From positions 1-64,000 of the forward strand of contig CAAGQJ010000016.1 of NCBI GenBank assembly GCA_900772095.1: a DNA stretch of 64,000 nucleotides, read 5' to 3'. This document shows positions 1 to 11,700 of the stretch, piece by piece. The notes below the pieces were generated by a model. It saw only the letters and a program-made list of their open reading frames with translations. It ran no database searches and was not told the DNA's origin. Positions within the stretch are counted from its first letter, which is position 1; each line of letters begins with the position of its first letter. The position numbers and the translations under genes were made by a program. Origin of the DNA: Bacilli bacterium (GTDB lineage: Bacteria > Bacillota_I > Bacilli_A > RF39 > UBA660).

Positions 1-251
1 ACGCACATTTCTTTTTCATGAGACGCAAATGTTACCATACATGCAATATGAAAAAGCATGATAAACAGAGGCATCACTTCACAATAATACTTAAACCAAG
101 TGAGTAGCTTTATGCTGTAGCCTCTACCTGCAAGGATAATGACGTTTATCATTTCGCTAACGTCCATGTCCTTAAACATTACTCTTGACAACTGTACAAC
201 ACCGACTGATTGAACTAACCGATGGACTTCATCTTCTTCCTCTTTAGTCAT
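1..251 (-). CDS. Partial small membrane protein, cut by the left window edge
   Basis: The ATG is the complement of 249-251, with AGGAGAA a few bases upstream, a clearer ribosome site than most genes here. 83 codons are visible. The N-terminus is acidic (MTKEEEDEVHRL) and the last third is hydrophobic (MPLFIMLFHIACMVTFA), suggesting at least one membrane segment. Lying at the end of the tail operon, it could belong to a lysis cassette (holin-like), but nothing seen proves that. The rest of the protein is outside the window. Confidence 0.6.
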   Translation of the reverse strand, partial: MTKEEEDEVHRLVQSVGVVQLSRVMFKDMDVSEMINVIILAGRGYSIKLLTWFKYYCEVMPLFIMLFHIACMVTFASHEKEMC

Positions 252-325
252 AAATTCTTCTCCTTTTGTTTTTGGGGTTATTATTTATTCTTAGTTCCTC
301 ATTCTTAATAATAAGGAAAGTTCTG

Positions 326-333
326 CAAAAATA
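326..333 (-). promoter_or_regulatory. Bacteroidetes-type -7 promoter box (TATTTTTG)
   Basis: On the minus strand the bases read TATTTTTG, matching TAnnTTTG. It lies about 75 bases upstream of the gene starting at 251 and after the terminator at 422-465, so it would start a separate short transcript for the last gene(s) of the minus-strand block. Confidence 0.45.
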
Positions 334-421
334 AACAATATTGCACAATTCTGTTCGTTTTGCGCAATATTTTATTGTTAAACTTTATAAAAAGTAACAA
401 TCTGAAAGTAATAAGTCACAA

Positions 422-465
422 AAATAGCGTTAGAACGGCTTTCTTGCCAAATTCTAACGCTATTT
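422..465. terminator. Strong hairpin terminator after the 484-948 gene
   Basis: Perfect 14-bp inverted repeat: AAATAGCGTTAGAA at 422-435 and TTCTAACGCTATTT at 452-465. It sits just past the stop of the 484-948 minus-strand gene and separates it from the next transcript. No long T run follows, so it may also act as an mRNA-stabilising end. Confidence 0.6.
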
Positions 466-483
466 CTATCTACTTATCAGTGT

Positions 484-948
484 TTATCCTATCACAACCT
501 CAAGGCTCTCCATATCGGCGAACTTCAAGCCGCAATCTTTCGCTGCCTTGAACAACTCCTTCTCGTCAACTTCATCGATGGCTACCTCTACCTCAGCATT
601 GGCAAGGTCTGAGAAATACTTCTCGGTCTTCTGCTTCTGATTGAAGAAGTACTCATTAACCTCTGCAAACTTGGCGGAATCGTCCTTGGTGTATTCGTAG
701 CCCTCATCGGCATGCTTCTGCTCTAGCTGCTGGCACTCCTGGAGCTTGCGCTGCATATCCTCGAACTTATCGTCCTTCAAGCTCTCCTGTGCTTCCTCCA
801 CGTCCTTGTCGTAGGTATCGGCTACGTGGCGCAGTGCCTTCATTGTCTTCCAAACTCGCATAGCGGCATCATCGCTCATTGATGATGTCTTCAATGCCTT
901 CAATGTCTTGTAGGCTGCAACAGCCTCGATTGTCTTAATCTTCTTCAT
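484..948 (-). CDS. Conserved-type phage protein of unknown function, 154 aa, charged and helical
   Basis: Starts MKKIKTIEAVAAYKTLKALK. It is rich in Lys, Glu and Ala with helix-forming spacing, very likely mostly coiled/helical, and has no signal peptide or membrane segment. It has its own promoter box (998-1005) and a terminator right after it, so it is probably a one-gene transcript, set apart from the tail operon upstream. I do not recognise the family. The high abundance of acidic residues and a separate strong promoter would fit a small abundant cytoplasmic accessory protein. Confidence 0.8.
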   Translation of the reverse strand: MKKIKTIEAVAAYKTLKALKTSSMSDDAAMRVWKTMKALRHVADTYDKDVEEAQESLKDDKFEDMQRKLQECQQLEQKHADEGYEYTKDDSAKFAEVNEYFFNQKQKTEKYFSDLANAEVEVAIDEVDEKELFKAAKDCGLKFADMESLEVVIG

Positions 949-997
949 TTTGTTCTGCTCTTTATGTTAAACTTAAAATATAATTCTTAATACTCCG

Positions 998-1005
998 CAA
1001 AGATA
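998..1005 (-). promoter_or_regulatory. Promoter -7 box (TATCTTTG)
   Basis: Minus strand reads TATCTTTG, a perfect TAnnTTTG match, 50 bases upstream of the start at 948. Surrounding sequence is A/T rich and non-coding. Confidence 0.6.
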
Positions 1006-1070
1006 CGGAAAATATTCTGTATATGCAAGGATATAAGAGGAATTATTATAATACTTAAATTACTTATATT

Positions 1071-2387
1071 TTATTTCCATGTTATTCTTTGAACAACAAT
1101 ACTACCTACTGCTGGGTAGCTAGGTGGATTGTCTGAATGTACTCTCGTTCCTGCGGCACTACCTTTCTTCATAGAACCAGTAACTTTATAATTGCTTACC
1201 TGTTTTCTTTCCTTCACGCCCGACTGATATGTAAAGGAGATGAAAGCTTCTATGGTATAATCTTGAGTAAGAACTCCATTTCCATCAAAAACAATATCAA
1301 ATCCCTCTACAGGATAATTGTTCCAGCTTTCTCCATTTCCCACGTTTATCATTTGTTTGGTTACATAGACTGCTACAGTGAAGTGAACGGTGTAAGCTGC
1401 CGTCTTCTTGATTTGCAACGCAAAATTCACCTTACCTTCCGGCACACAATATATTTCTCCATCACTCTGAAGCTTAGTAGTACAAGTCAAGCCACTTACA
1501 GATATAATAGCATTCTTGACTATACAAGGTACTGCTGTAGCATAATACTCTTCGTGGCTATTCATGTGCTCTAAAACTTCATCAATAAGTCTTGTATTGC
1601 TCATCAGATTCGGGCATATCCATCTCGGTGCTGAAGTCTGCCTTTCTGTATTGGTATTTATCTCCTTGAATGTGGAACTGGATACACAGAGATACCAATT
1701 ACTTACTCCTCTTACAACAAGTCCCAAACGATAATATCCATTATTAATATCGAGGATATTATTAATAGGTATTACATCTGAACCTACCATTCCGAGTGCT
1801 TGCCACGACTGGCTATATAAATCAGAGCCAGCCCATCTACACTTGAAGCTGGTATATAAGAGACTTGTACCTTCAAGGCTTACATTGAGGGCAGAGGAAT
1901 CTGTCTTACCTGGTGACGTGCTGATGGTTCTAGTCTTGTAGCTATCCAATCCGATTACACCATTGGAGAATCCTCCTAAAGGGGCAGAGGTCTTTGCACT
2001 ATACCCATCTGTTAATGTTTCATTGTTAACGAAATCGCCTAAACGATAGGGCGAACTGCTACCTCCTCTAGGTCTGGAATATGTCCATTCACTGGCAGCA
2101 TCCAGTACATTTGTCAAGGAATATGTACTCAGACTAAAAGATGAACCTCTCCGAAACTCATTGGTAAGTAATGAATTGGTGGTGAAATCCAAACCATAAC
2201 GGCAGTTGGTTCTGTCTCGTTCTGTAATATTAAACGGCTTGGCTATTATCATTGGCTTGTATTTTGCCCACTTATTTATATTGGGGGACTTGCAGAGCGC
2301 AGCAAGGTCGTTGCTGGATTCTCCGAGAACAGATTTCACGTCATCAACGCTGACTGGAGCCGTTATTTTTCCGTTTGCTAATGCCAT
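1071..2387 (-). CDS. Phage tail-tip/receptor-binding candidate, 438 aa
   Basis: The N-terminal region (MALANGKITAPVSVDDVKSV, then a Cys-Lys-Ser-Pro-Asn-Ile-Asn-Lys-Trp segment) resembles what I recall from proteins coded next to the large tail fibre in Bacteroides phages. The remainder is Ser/Thr/Gly/Tyr rich and predicted mostly beta, as in tail fibres and adhesins, with no membrane segment or catalytic motif seen. It is the third gene downstream of the giant fibre gene at 2769-12392. Family recognition is partial; a role in host contact or virion surface decoration is inference from content and position. Confidence 0.7.
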   Translation of the reverse strand: MALANGKITAPVSVDDVKSVLGESSNDLAALCKSPNINKWAKYKPMIIAKPFNITERDRTNCRYGLDFTTNSLLTNEFRRGSSFSLSTYSLTNVLDAASEWTYSRPRGGSSSPYRLGDFVNNETLTDGYSAKTSAPLGGFSNGVIGLDSYKTRTISTSPGKTDSSALNVSLEGTSLLYTSFKCRWAGSDLYSQSWQALGMVGSDVIPINNILDINNGYYRLGLVVRGVSNWYLCVSSSTFKEINTNTERQTSAPRWICPNLMSNTRLIDEVLEHMNSHEEYYATAVPCIVKNAIISVSGLTCTTKLQSDGEIYCVPEGKVNFALQIKKTAAYTVHFTVAVYVTKQMINVGNGESWNNYPVEGFDIVFDGNGVLTQDYTIEAFISFTYQSGVKERKQVSNYKVTGSMKKGSAAGTRVHSDNPPSYPAVGSIVVQRITWK

Positions 2388-2421
2388 ACGCTTAATCTTT
2401 AAAACTTAAAACACTAGGCAA

Positions 2422-2442
2422 GGCAGCTCTCGAAGAGCCACC
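2422..2442. terminator. Small intergenic hairpin
   Basis: GCTCT at 2426-2430 pairs with AGAGC at 2434-2438, with flanking GG/CC, in the 67-base gap between the 2455-2760 and 1071-2387 genes. No strong T run, so more likely an mRNA processing or attenuation element than a full terminator. Confidence 0.3.
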
Positions 2443-2454
2443 CTGCGTTAATAC

Positions 2455-2760
2455 TTACTCTGCTGCCTCGCTAGCCATATTGGTAGCGATAGCGGAATTA
2501 ACCTCCTCAATCAATGATGCCACCTCACTGAGCTTGCTCTGAGGAATGCCGCTGATATTGTAGGTCAGCTCGCTGCCGTTGGAGCTTGCGTTGGCATTGC
2601 CGAGATAGTTGCCATTCGCATCTGCGTAGATGCTCATGTTGATGCTCTCGATGTTGCCACCAGACTTGTCAACGTTGTAAGTAATTTCTACTCGATAGCC
2701 ACCCTTGGTATAAGTGGCGGTTGTCTGTTCACTCTTCTTGTTAATCTTTAAATTCTCCAT
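2455..2760 (-). CDS. Small tail-associated protein of unknown function, 101 aa
   Basis: Starts MENLKINKKSEQTTATY and ends in an Ala/Glu-rich helix. The body is an Asn/Gly/Ser-rich, probably beta-strand stretch. It begins 8 bases after the stop of the 3207-aa fibre gene, so it is translated from the same mRNA. Small genes directly behind a fibre gene often encode fibre assembly chaperones, which is a guess here; no family recognised. Confidence 0.7.
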   Translation of the reverse strand: MENLKINKKSEQTTATYTKGGYRVEITYNVDKSGGNIESINMSIYADANGNYLGNANASSNGSELTYNISGIPQSKLSEVASLIEEVNSAIATNMASEAAE

Positions 2761-2768
2761 TTTCTTAA

Positions 2769-5700
2769 CTAATTTAATAAATTAATATTCTTGTTATCTA
2801 ATCTCTTCTTGTCACTTCTGTCCTGCTTTCCACTCAATCGCTGAACCTCTGATTCGAGGAAGACCACCAGAGCCTTCAACCTGCTAACCTCATCGCCCAC
2901 CTGCTCGATAGCACCGAATGCCGTTGCAATCAGCTTCGGAGACCAGTAGTTAATCTTGTAGTAGCCCTTCTCGTCCGTCTCCACGATGTCCTTTAAGTGA
3001 GGGTTGCACAAGACGTGCTGGGCAATCCAGCCGATAGACCTTGTATTATCCTTCTTCCAGGCAAAGCCGAACGTGCCACCCATTGCCTTGATGATGCTCA
3101 AGTAGTCCAGCTTGCGCAAATCCTGCTTCAAGCGGATGTCTGAGGAGGTGTAGGCAGTAATACCGCCAGAGGCAAGAACACTTCCATTCATATATATGTT
3201 TGTAGAAGCATCACGATATAACATCCAGTTACCAGTTGCAACATCATAAATACCTCTATTCACATTTCCACTACCAATCATCAACCTTATATCATACTTT
3301 CCATTAATAACTCCTATATAAGTATCTAAGTCCTTATCTGTTCGTTCTATAAGTAATCCACCATTACCACTAATATAATTAGTACATTTAAGTAAAGCTG
3401 CACCATACCAATTTCTCCAAGTTCCACTATATTGTGCTCGAACTGCAATATAAGGTTTATCACCATTAGCAGTTATTGCGAGTTGAGCATCCCAACCACC
3501 ATTGTTATCCCATCCAAAATGCAGAATATGACCATCGTTTCCTAATGGACGTTGTGATGATTGAAGAGAACTTGTAGCATGAGTTAAGAATAATCTATTT
3601 AATCCTTTAGTATAATCATTGATAGATGTAGTTCTACCATCAGGATAACTATTATATCCATCTATGCTACCTATAGCATAAATATATGCTTGTTTTTGTA
3701 CACCACCAACTGACATATTTATGAAACCGTCACTAGTCAAACTCATACTTATATTATTAGTATGTAATATTTGATATTCATTAATTGTCTTATCGACTGC
3801 ATAATCAGTACCAAACCATATTACTCCATCAGCCATTCTTAGAGTATCATAATTACCATTACTTCTCTTAAAGGATATACTTTCTTCTGGTCCATTTGAA
3901 ACATCGGCAGTATATATACTATTTACACCAACAATATCAGAATTATGTAAATTTATACCAAACTTAGAGTTTGATATCCACCATCTATCGCTATCAGTAT
4001 CTAGATAATCACCAGTTCTATTTACTTTTCCACTAATATCTTGATGAGAAGTTAAATATCCTTTTCCAGTAACCCAAGATTGAGTAGCATAATTACTATC
4101 ATTTGTAAACTGACTTACTTTCGTAGGTCTTCCGCTCACATTGCTCCAAGCAACAGAATTAGCACTTCCAGCACTACTTGCATAACTAACAGATAGAGTA
4201 GATATTGCTTTATGACCACCACCTCCAGTAAGAACATAATTATCATTAGAATTATTCTTCTTAAATCCAACTCCGTTCCAATATCCAGATGTATCAAAAG
4301 AACCAGCTTTGCGTGAATCCCATCCACTATTCATATTAGAGAAGAAGTCTATTGCAGCATCATTAGCTACAATCATATTTTCATCTCCACCATTTGTGTG
4401 TTGTTTTAGCACCTCATTTGCTGATTCTCCTCCGCCAATAATAGTAAGTCCACCACCACCGATACATATACCATTACCATAAATATCGACATTGTTGTCC
4501 ACAAACCTTATCATGTCATAGGTATTCTTAGACCCTTTATAGCTAATATTACCAGTCATAGCACCACCGCTAAGTTTAAGGTAAGTATTAGCTGCATCCG
4601 CAGACTTCAAATAAGCACTAAGACTTTGATGACTAGTCAGGAACGTTGCACCTTTAGTAAATGTAACAGTTTTACCGCTCTTTGTAACACTTGTAATAGC
4701 ATTACCAGTGCCACTTGTGGTAATATTATTTACATAACCATCAAGACTTTGGTGGCTGGTGAGGAACGTGCTGCCTTTAACTACGCTGATAGTAGTACCA
4801 TTCTTGGTGATAGACGTAACCGCATTACCACCGCCCGATACGGATATTGATGTAGCACTGCCACCCTCCAAGCTGGAGATGCGAGAAGCAAGAGCCTTGA
4901 TAGAGTAGGCAGATGCTATCTCACTCAGAGATTCAGACGCAAGCTTCAAGGCATCTGCATAGCTCTTCACACTACCATTCAACCCACCACCACTACTTGT
5001 ACCATCACTTGCTCCGTATGCACTGATTCCGCCTGTGGCATAGAAGTTAGCTGCGGTTGTACCATCAGACTTAACTACTTTAATGGCAGTATTAGCTTTA
5101 TCATAAACTAATCTGACATCACCAATTTGCACATAAACACCATCAGTATTAGCAATAGTTATACTGCCATTTACATCAGCATTACCATTCACGCTATTGC
5201 CCCAAAGCTTTCTTGTTGTTCCCCAATAAGAAGTTACTATGTTGGCAGTACCATTAAACGATGTTCCGTTTATAGTTCTAGAATTCTGTAACTTAGTAGC
5301 ACTTCCAGCATTACCGCTAATACTAGCAGAAGCTGTAATGAACCCTGCTCCATTAGTAAGCTGATTAGTATTGTTTGGAATACTAATAGACATTGCAGCA
5401 GAACCATTATAAGAACCACTACTGTAACCGCTCCAAGAAAGAGCATTAGCAACTTTTGATGCAGATGCTACATTGTCAGTAACTCTAGCAAGTCTTACCC
5501 AAGGAGCATCCCAAGCAGCACTATTGCTTATCTTGCCTCCAGCTCTAGAACGGACATAAACTTCAGTAGTGCCAGCTTTTATAGCAAACTGAGTTTGCCA
5601 CATATTAGGAGAAGTTTCCGTATTATTACTATCAGTATAAGACAGATTAATATAATGATGCCAACCAGTTTGTCCATTAGGATTAACATAACCATTCAAC

Positions 5701-8700
5701 GTTTGATAGTTAGCAGTAGAACTAGCATAAGGTGCTGCAATATTAGACATACCCATACTATTCCCGTGTGTTGCAATATCGTTAAAATTGTGTCCAACAC
5801 CACTAGGAAAAGCTCTTACTAAATTCAGTGCTTTAGAAGTTCCACCAATACTAATAGTAACCTTGTTTGCAACATCAGAAATACTGAAACCAGTAAACAA
5901 ACCACTAGCGTGATAATTATCTACCATATCTGCGTTATGAGCAGTAGCTTCATTTTTAACCCAATTCTGAGTTGCATAAGCTGCGAGACTTTGATGTGTT
6001 GTGAGATAAGTTCCCAAATCTACAGCATCTCCACCACTAGCCGCAATGGTTTTAGTGATACCGTTAATCTTTACACTATGTGTATGAGTAGTAGCAGACT
6101 TACCATTAAGAAGAGAATCTACACTACTCTTGGTGTAATAATTACTTAAACTCTGATGCGAGGTGAGATATGTAGCACCCTTCGTGAAGGTGATGGTCTT
6201 GCCGCTTTTTGTAACGGCAGTAACTGCATTTCCGCTTCCGCTAACAGCTACCGCATTCACATATCCATCAAGTGACTGATGAGTCGTGAGGAACGTACCT
6301 TTCGTAAAGCTAATCACACCAGTGCTTGCATCATAGGTTGCACCAGTGAGGGCATTGCCGCCAGTTGGTACAGATACACTGATACTAGGAACGGCACTCG
6401 CCACGTTCTGAATCTCAGAATAGAGCTTCGCTACAGAGTATGCAGAAGCAATTTCTGAAAGGTTCTCTGTTGTAAGCTTGATAGCATCAGCATAAGCCTT
6501 TACAGAGCCGTTGAGACCACCACCACCTGATGATGATGTTCCCACACCATAGGCAGAAACACCACCACTTGTGTAGAGGTTAGCCACCTCGTTAGTCGTA
6601 GTGTTCGTAATCTTCAACGCCTTGTTGGTCGCATCATACTCCATCTTTATGTTGCCGATAGAGATATACTTTCCGCTAGGCACGATGATGCTTCCGTTAA
6701 TATCGGCAGTACCGTTAAACGAGTTACCCCAAAGCTTGCGAGCATTCGTGAGCTGGAGAGCCTTTTTCGCTGAACCGCTTGTAAAGTAGCCCTGCAAAGT
6801 AGTGATATTCGTCTTATTGGTGGATATGCCCGAAGCGTTCACCCCCTCTGCCTTTTTCGCTCTTGTTACCTCGTCAGATATAGACTTATTGATTCCATCA
6901 ACAATACCGCTAAGAGTGTCAGTCTGCGCAATATTGGCGAGGAAGCTCACCACCTCGTTCCACTTATTGATAATTCCGTCCGCAGTCTCTTCGTCAGTAG
7001 TCATAAGTGCATACCAATTATAAGCACTATCCCAATGACTTACTTTTGTAGATGAAATTCCGTCCAATACAGACTTATTGCTATGAGTATGCTTTGCTGA
7101 TACCGCACCATCCCATGCCGCCTGCTTTGCTGTAGTAGGAATAGAGTACCCAGAAGCAAGACTGATAGCAAACGTACCGCTTGTTGTGATAGTCTTAGTT
7201 GCACACACCAAACCAGTAGGAAGAGTAAGAGCCACAGATGTAACAGTACCCTTGTTCGTGGTATAGCCCTTTGCGTCTATCTCCGTCTTGGTGTAATATC
7301 CTGCGAGAGACTGATGGGAAGTCAGATACCCAGCATCGTTTGTAAGCTGGCTTACCTTCGTGATGCGGTCGGTGATTTCCACCCACTTATGAGTGTGCGC
7401 ACTAGGTGCAAACGTGGATGGTTTACCTGTAATGTTATCCCAAGAGAGATTCAACCCACCAAGCTCTGTAGCTATATTGTCAATTCGACTGCTGATAGCC
7501 TTGATTGCATAGGCGTTAGGAATACTAGTCAAGTCTGCATCCGTATAGCTTCCCTCTATGATTCTCGCATAGCTGATTACGCTTGCATTCAATCCGCCAC
7601 CGCCTGCGCCACTACTTGCTGCTCCGTATGCTGTGATACCGCCTGTGGCATAGAGATTACCATCAATCTTGATAGCCTTGTTGGTTGCATCATACGTGAG
7701 CTTGATGCCATGAAAGGAGATTGCGCCCTCGAATGTAGCATCGCCCGAAACACCCAATTTGGTGAATGGAGCGTTTGGCTTCAAAGACACAAGGTCGGCA
7801 ACGCTCGTTCCTGCACTTCCTGCCTTCCAAGTCGGCTCGAAGAAGGTGAGGTATGCGCCAAGATTCTTCTCGCTGATGATGAAAGAGGTAGGGTCAGCGT
7901 GAACCCTGCCATCAGTTCCCCACCAGATTGCACCACCTGCCACGTAGCCAGAACCATCGAAGCGGAAGATGGTGTTGGCAGGAGTCTTAGAGCCGTCGTT
8001 GTAGTCCTTATCGACCATTTCGCCACCGAACCAAGCAGCGATGCCGCCTCCCTTTGCAGACTTCTCTGTTATACCATTGATACCTGCCGTAGTATTGCCA
8101 TCCGTGTCTCGCAAACCGATGAGTGATGTAAGAACCAGACCTCCGTTAATCTCAGTATCGGGAGCATCCATCAGAGCCTTCTTTAAGTAAGCAAGGCTGG
8201 TTACGTCACCGATAACTACACCGAGGTCGCCATATATCTTGCTAGTGATATATGCGTTTGCCAAACCCAACTTGTCATAGAAGGCAGAATATGCGCTTTG
8301 GAAGTTGGTAAACTTCGTTCCGACAGCAGATACGATGGTAGCCTTGCCGTTAATATCAGCCGCATTATATCTCGCAGAAATATCTGAAAGATACTTGATG
8401 AGTTCTTTCTTAGCAGTCGTGAGAGTAGCAAAAGCGGTATTGAGGTCGGTGAGTTCCTTGGTGCTCTTCAATACCTCTGCTCCCTTCACTTCATTGTACG
8501 ACTTCTCGGCAGCTGCGAAAGCATCTTCAAGTCGCTTGGAATCCTGAGCCATTGCCGCAATCTCGGAAGGCTCAAGATAGCCATCGGTAACATAGCTGTC
8601 GAATGCCTTCTTGTTGATGGTGACGGTTTTGCCGAGATTCGTAATGTTCGTCTGTGCGGTCTCTGCCGCCTTCTTCGCCTCTTCCGCTGCCTTCTTTGCT

Positions 8701-11700
8701 GCGTTAGCCACGGTGTCATCGGTGTATTTGGAAGCTTTAATCCAATCGGCAATAGCGAACTGAGAACCAGCCTTCTTGTCGGTCTGGCAGCGCAACACCT
8801 CATTCTTGTATGTACTTCCGTCAGACGGATAGGTAGCATTAACCCAAATATCACCCACTTGATATGGCGGTGTAGGCTGACTGCTGAACACCTTCATCTT
8901 TCCGTCTGCCGTTTCCTGCGCCTTACTTGCATCAGCAAGGGCTTTAGCAATGTCGGTGTCCGTAATGATAGTCCACTTGTAGGTGTTCCCATCCTTGGCA
9001 AAGCGGTATGCCTTGCCCGTCTTGTTGTCGTAATAAAGGTCGCCCAAATGGGTATCTTTTTCCTTGTCTGTCGTCCAACTGCTGGCTGGGGCATTCTTCA
9101 AAGTAGGCACACCATCGTAAAACCACGTCTCGATAGCACCATCCACCTGATTCTGCAAGTCGGCAATGACCTGCGAGTTCTTGATGAGATTGTTTACCTG
9201 CTCCTCGGTCAAGCCCTTTGCTGAGTTCTCCTTAATATACTGAGACAGTTCCTTGCCATCCACGGTTGATTTGGCTGAGATTTTGCCTTTAACATATACC
9301 TGCTTGGCTGCGCTGTCATACTTGATGTAGCTACTACCCTCATAGCCATTCTCCTTAGTAGGTCGGTCGCCTACATACATATCGCCATAGACGTTGAAGA
9401 ACGCCTTGTTGGTCTGCTTGTTCACACCATACTCCACGTACTCCTTGTTTGCAAAGGAATAGCTGTTGATGCCGTGATAGAGGCTGACGGATGGCGAATA
9501 GGTATCTACCGCAGAGAAGATAAGGCAGTTCTGACGGTCAACATCGGTTCTGTTACCGCACTGCGACAACACATCACCTTTAGCAGGAACGTCGCTTGCC
9601 GTAGCGCAATCGGTATCGGAGAGGTCGATATAATGATACTTCTTTCCTTCCAGCTCTACGGGGTCTTCATCGCGACCGATTACCAATCGCCAATAGAAGT
9701 GATTGCCAACCTTATGATAAGTGCCCTTGCGTACATTAAACGATTCCGAGCGCACTTGGTCGTTAACGGAGAAATCATTATCTACGGCATCACCTTCCTG
9801 CTCTGCTAAGAAATAGCAACGATAAGCCTTCTGTGACACATCATTATATGTCACAGTAACCTCTTCTACCTTGTGAGCCACCACGCCACCAGCAGGAGAG
9901 ATAATCTCCTTGCCACCGATGGTGGAGGTTTTCTTGATGACCAGCTCCTCGAAGATAGCCTTCATTCTCACCTCAAGATAATCTGTGATGAGATGCGAAC
10001 GACCTTCTGCATCGGTAGTCCACGAGCCTCCGTTCTCATTGTTGGAGTTACCGACAAGCAATCCACTTAAAAGCTTCTGAATCTTCTCCCAAGTGATAGT
10101 ACCCTTGGCGGTGTCATCGTTTATCTTTGAGATGAAGTGCTTGCTTCCCTCTGTTGCGACCTGATTCTTAACCTGTGTAGTTGTCAATCCTGCTCCAGTT
10201 CCTCCATTTCCGCTTTGGAGTGATGAAATCTGCTGCTGAATCTTCTGAATGGTTCCAACCTCCTTGTCCTCGCGAAGTGTTATGTCGTATGTCGGAATCT
10301 TGCCATCTTCTTCCTTGATCGTGAGCTGGTCGATAGAGATGATTCCTTCGATATTGAGGTCTGTATCATTGAAGTTCATCAGGTCGCCGGCCTTCAGTGT
10401 ATCGTGCAGACTCTTGATAGTTCCGGTTTCGTCTGCCTGCGCCAGATCGTGCTGTCTTACCATGAAAAGCTCATCAACCTTAGGCTGATAGACATATCTT
10501 GTGTAGTCATTCTTATCAAGGAGAGCAATAGCATACTTAAGGAGCTTCAATGATGCGGCATTCACATACGAATCAGGAAGAGTGATTCCGGTAAGAACGA
10601 AATGGTCGCCATTCTTGATCGGGTAGTCCTTGTATGGGAACCACAGCTCAAGAGCATCATCCTTGCTCCTCTCAATAGTAAGTCTCCATCTACCATCAAC
10701 CTTGGTTGAGGATGCCACTTTGAATGTTCGTCCGCCGCACATACCATCCTTCATAGAGATAGAGAATTCATCATCCTTAAGGTCGTTGATATCGAAGTCG
10801 ATAGCCTTATTGAGGTATATATCAACATTCTTTACTGTTTCGTTGTCACCAAACCTTCCGTCGTCATTAGGAGCAACACCCTCATCAATCTCATCCACAC
10901 GCACGCCACCGATTTCCATTTCCTCGATAGTAGGGTAGATTTCAATAACTCCATTCGTCTTATCATCAGTATCAAAGAACTGAGATGCCGAACGGAGCCC
11001 AATCTCCTCTATATTGAGAGAATCGATGTATGGTCTATATGGATCAGTAGAGAATCTATGCAGTTTCCCGGTTGGATTCACATACTTCTTTTCCTGTTCA
11101 GTAAGCGAGTCGTAGAAATCACTCAGCGATACGTGAGGGAATCCAGGCAGCATAAGCCTGTTGATGGACATATTATTCGGAAGATTCTTTGCGTACTCCT
11201 TCATTGATGAAGGAACGGCCTTCTTATTGAGACCGGACGTAATGTACATCTTGGTGTTCCCTGCCTTAACCTGCGAAATGAATGCGTCGAGTTTCTCCTT
11301 TGATTCCTCGTCTCCGCTATCTACCTGTCCTCCCTTTAACTCGGAGTAGAACCTGCATTTGCCAGAGCTGCCAGACTGTGTTACATAACCGGTAATTGTA
11401 GTCTGAAAATCGAACGTTACCTGAAGGACCCATCCGTTAGACTGCTCCTGAGATTCACCGGAAACGACGTATTTTCTCTTATTCTTGAAATATGTCTCTA
11501 TATAATCGAGGTCCAGTTCAAGTTCAACATTCGTGCTAGCTGTAACCACTTTCGTGATATTCGCCACGTACTTGACACCGAGGTCCGCATAGTAATGAGA
11601 AGGGAGATTCTTCTCCGAACCATAAGCTCTCAGTCTCGTAATGACACTCTGATCAGAATCTGCGTTCTGCACAATCTCGTAGAGTCCCTTGCCGAGACCA

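Noticed and set aside
7314..8126. 270-codon plus-strand frame inside the fibre gene
   Set aside because: It is exactly opposite the coding strand of the giant fibre gene, has Cys/Arg-rich, unnatural composition and no start signal; a shadow frame. Others of this type (14600-15223, 23882-24451) were left out for the same reason.
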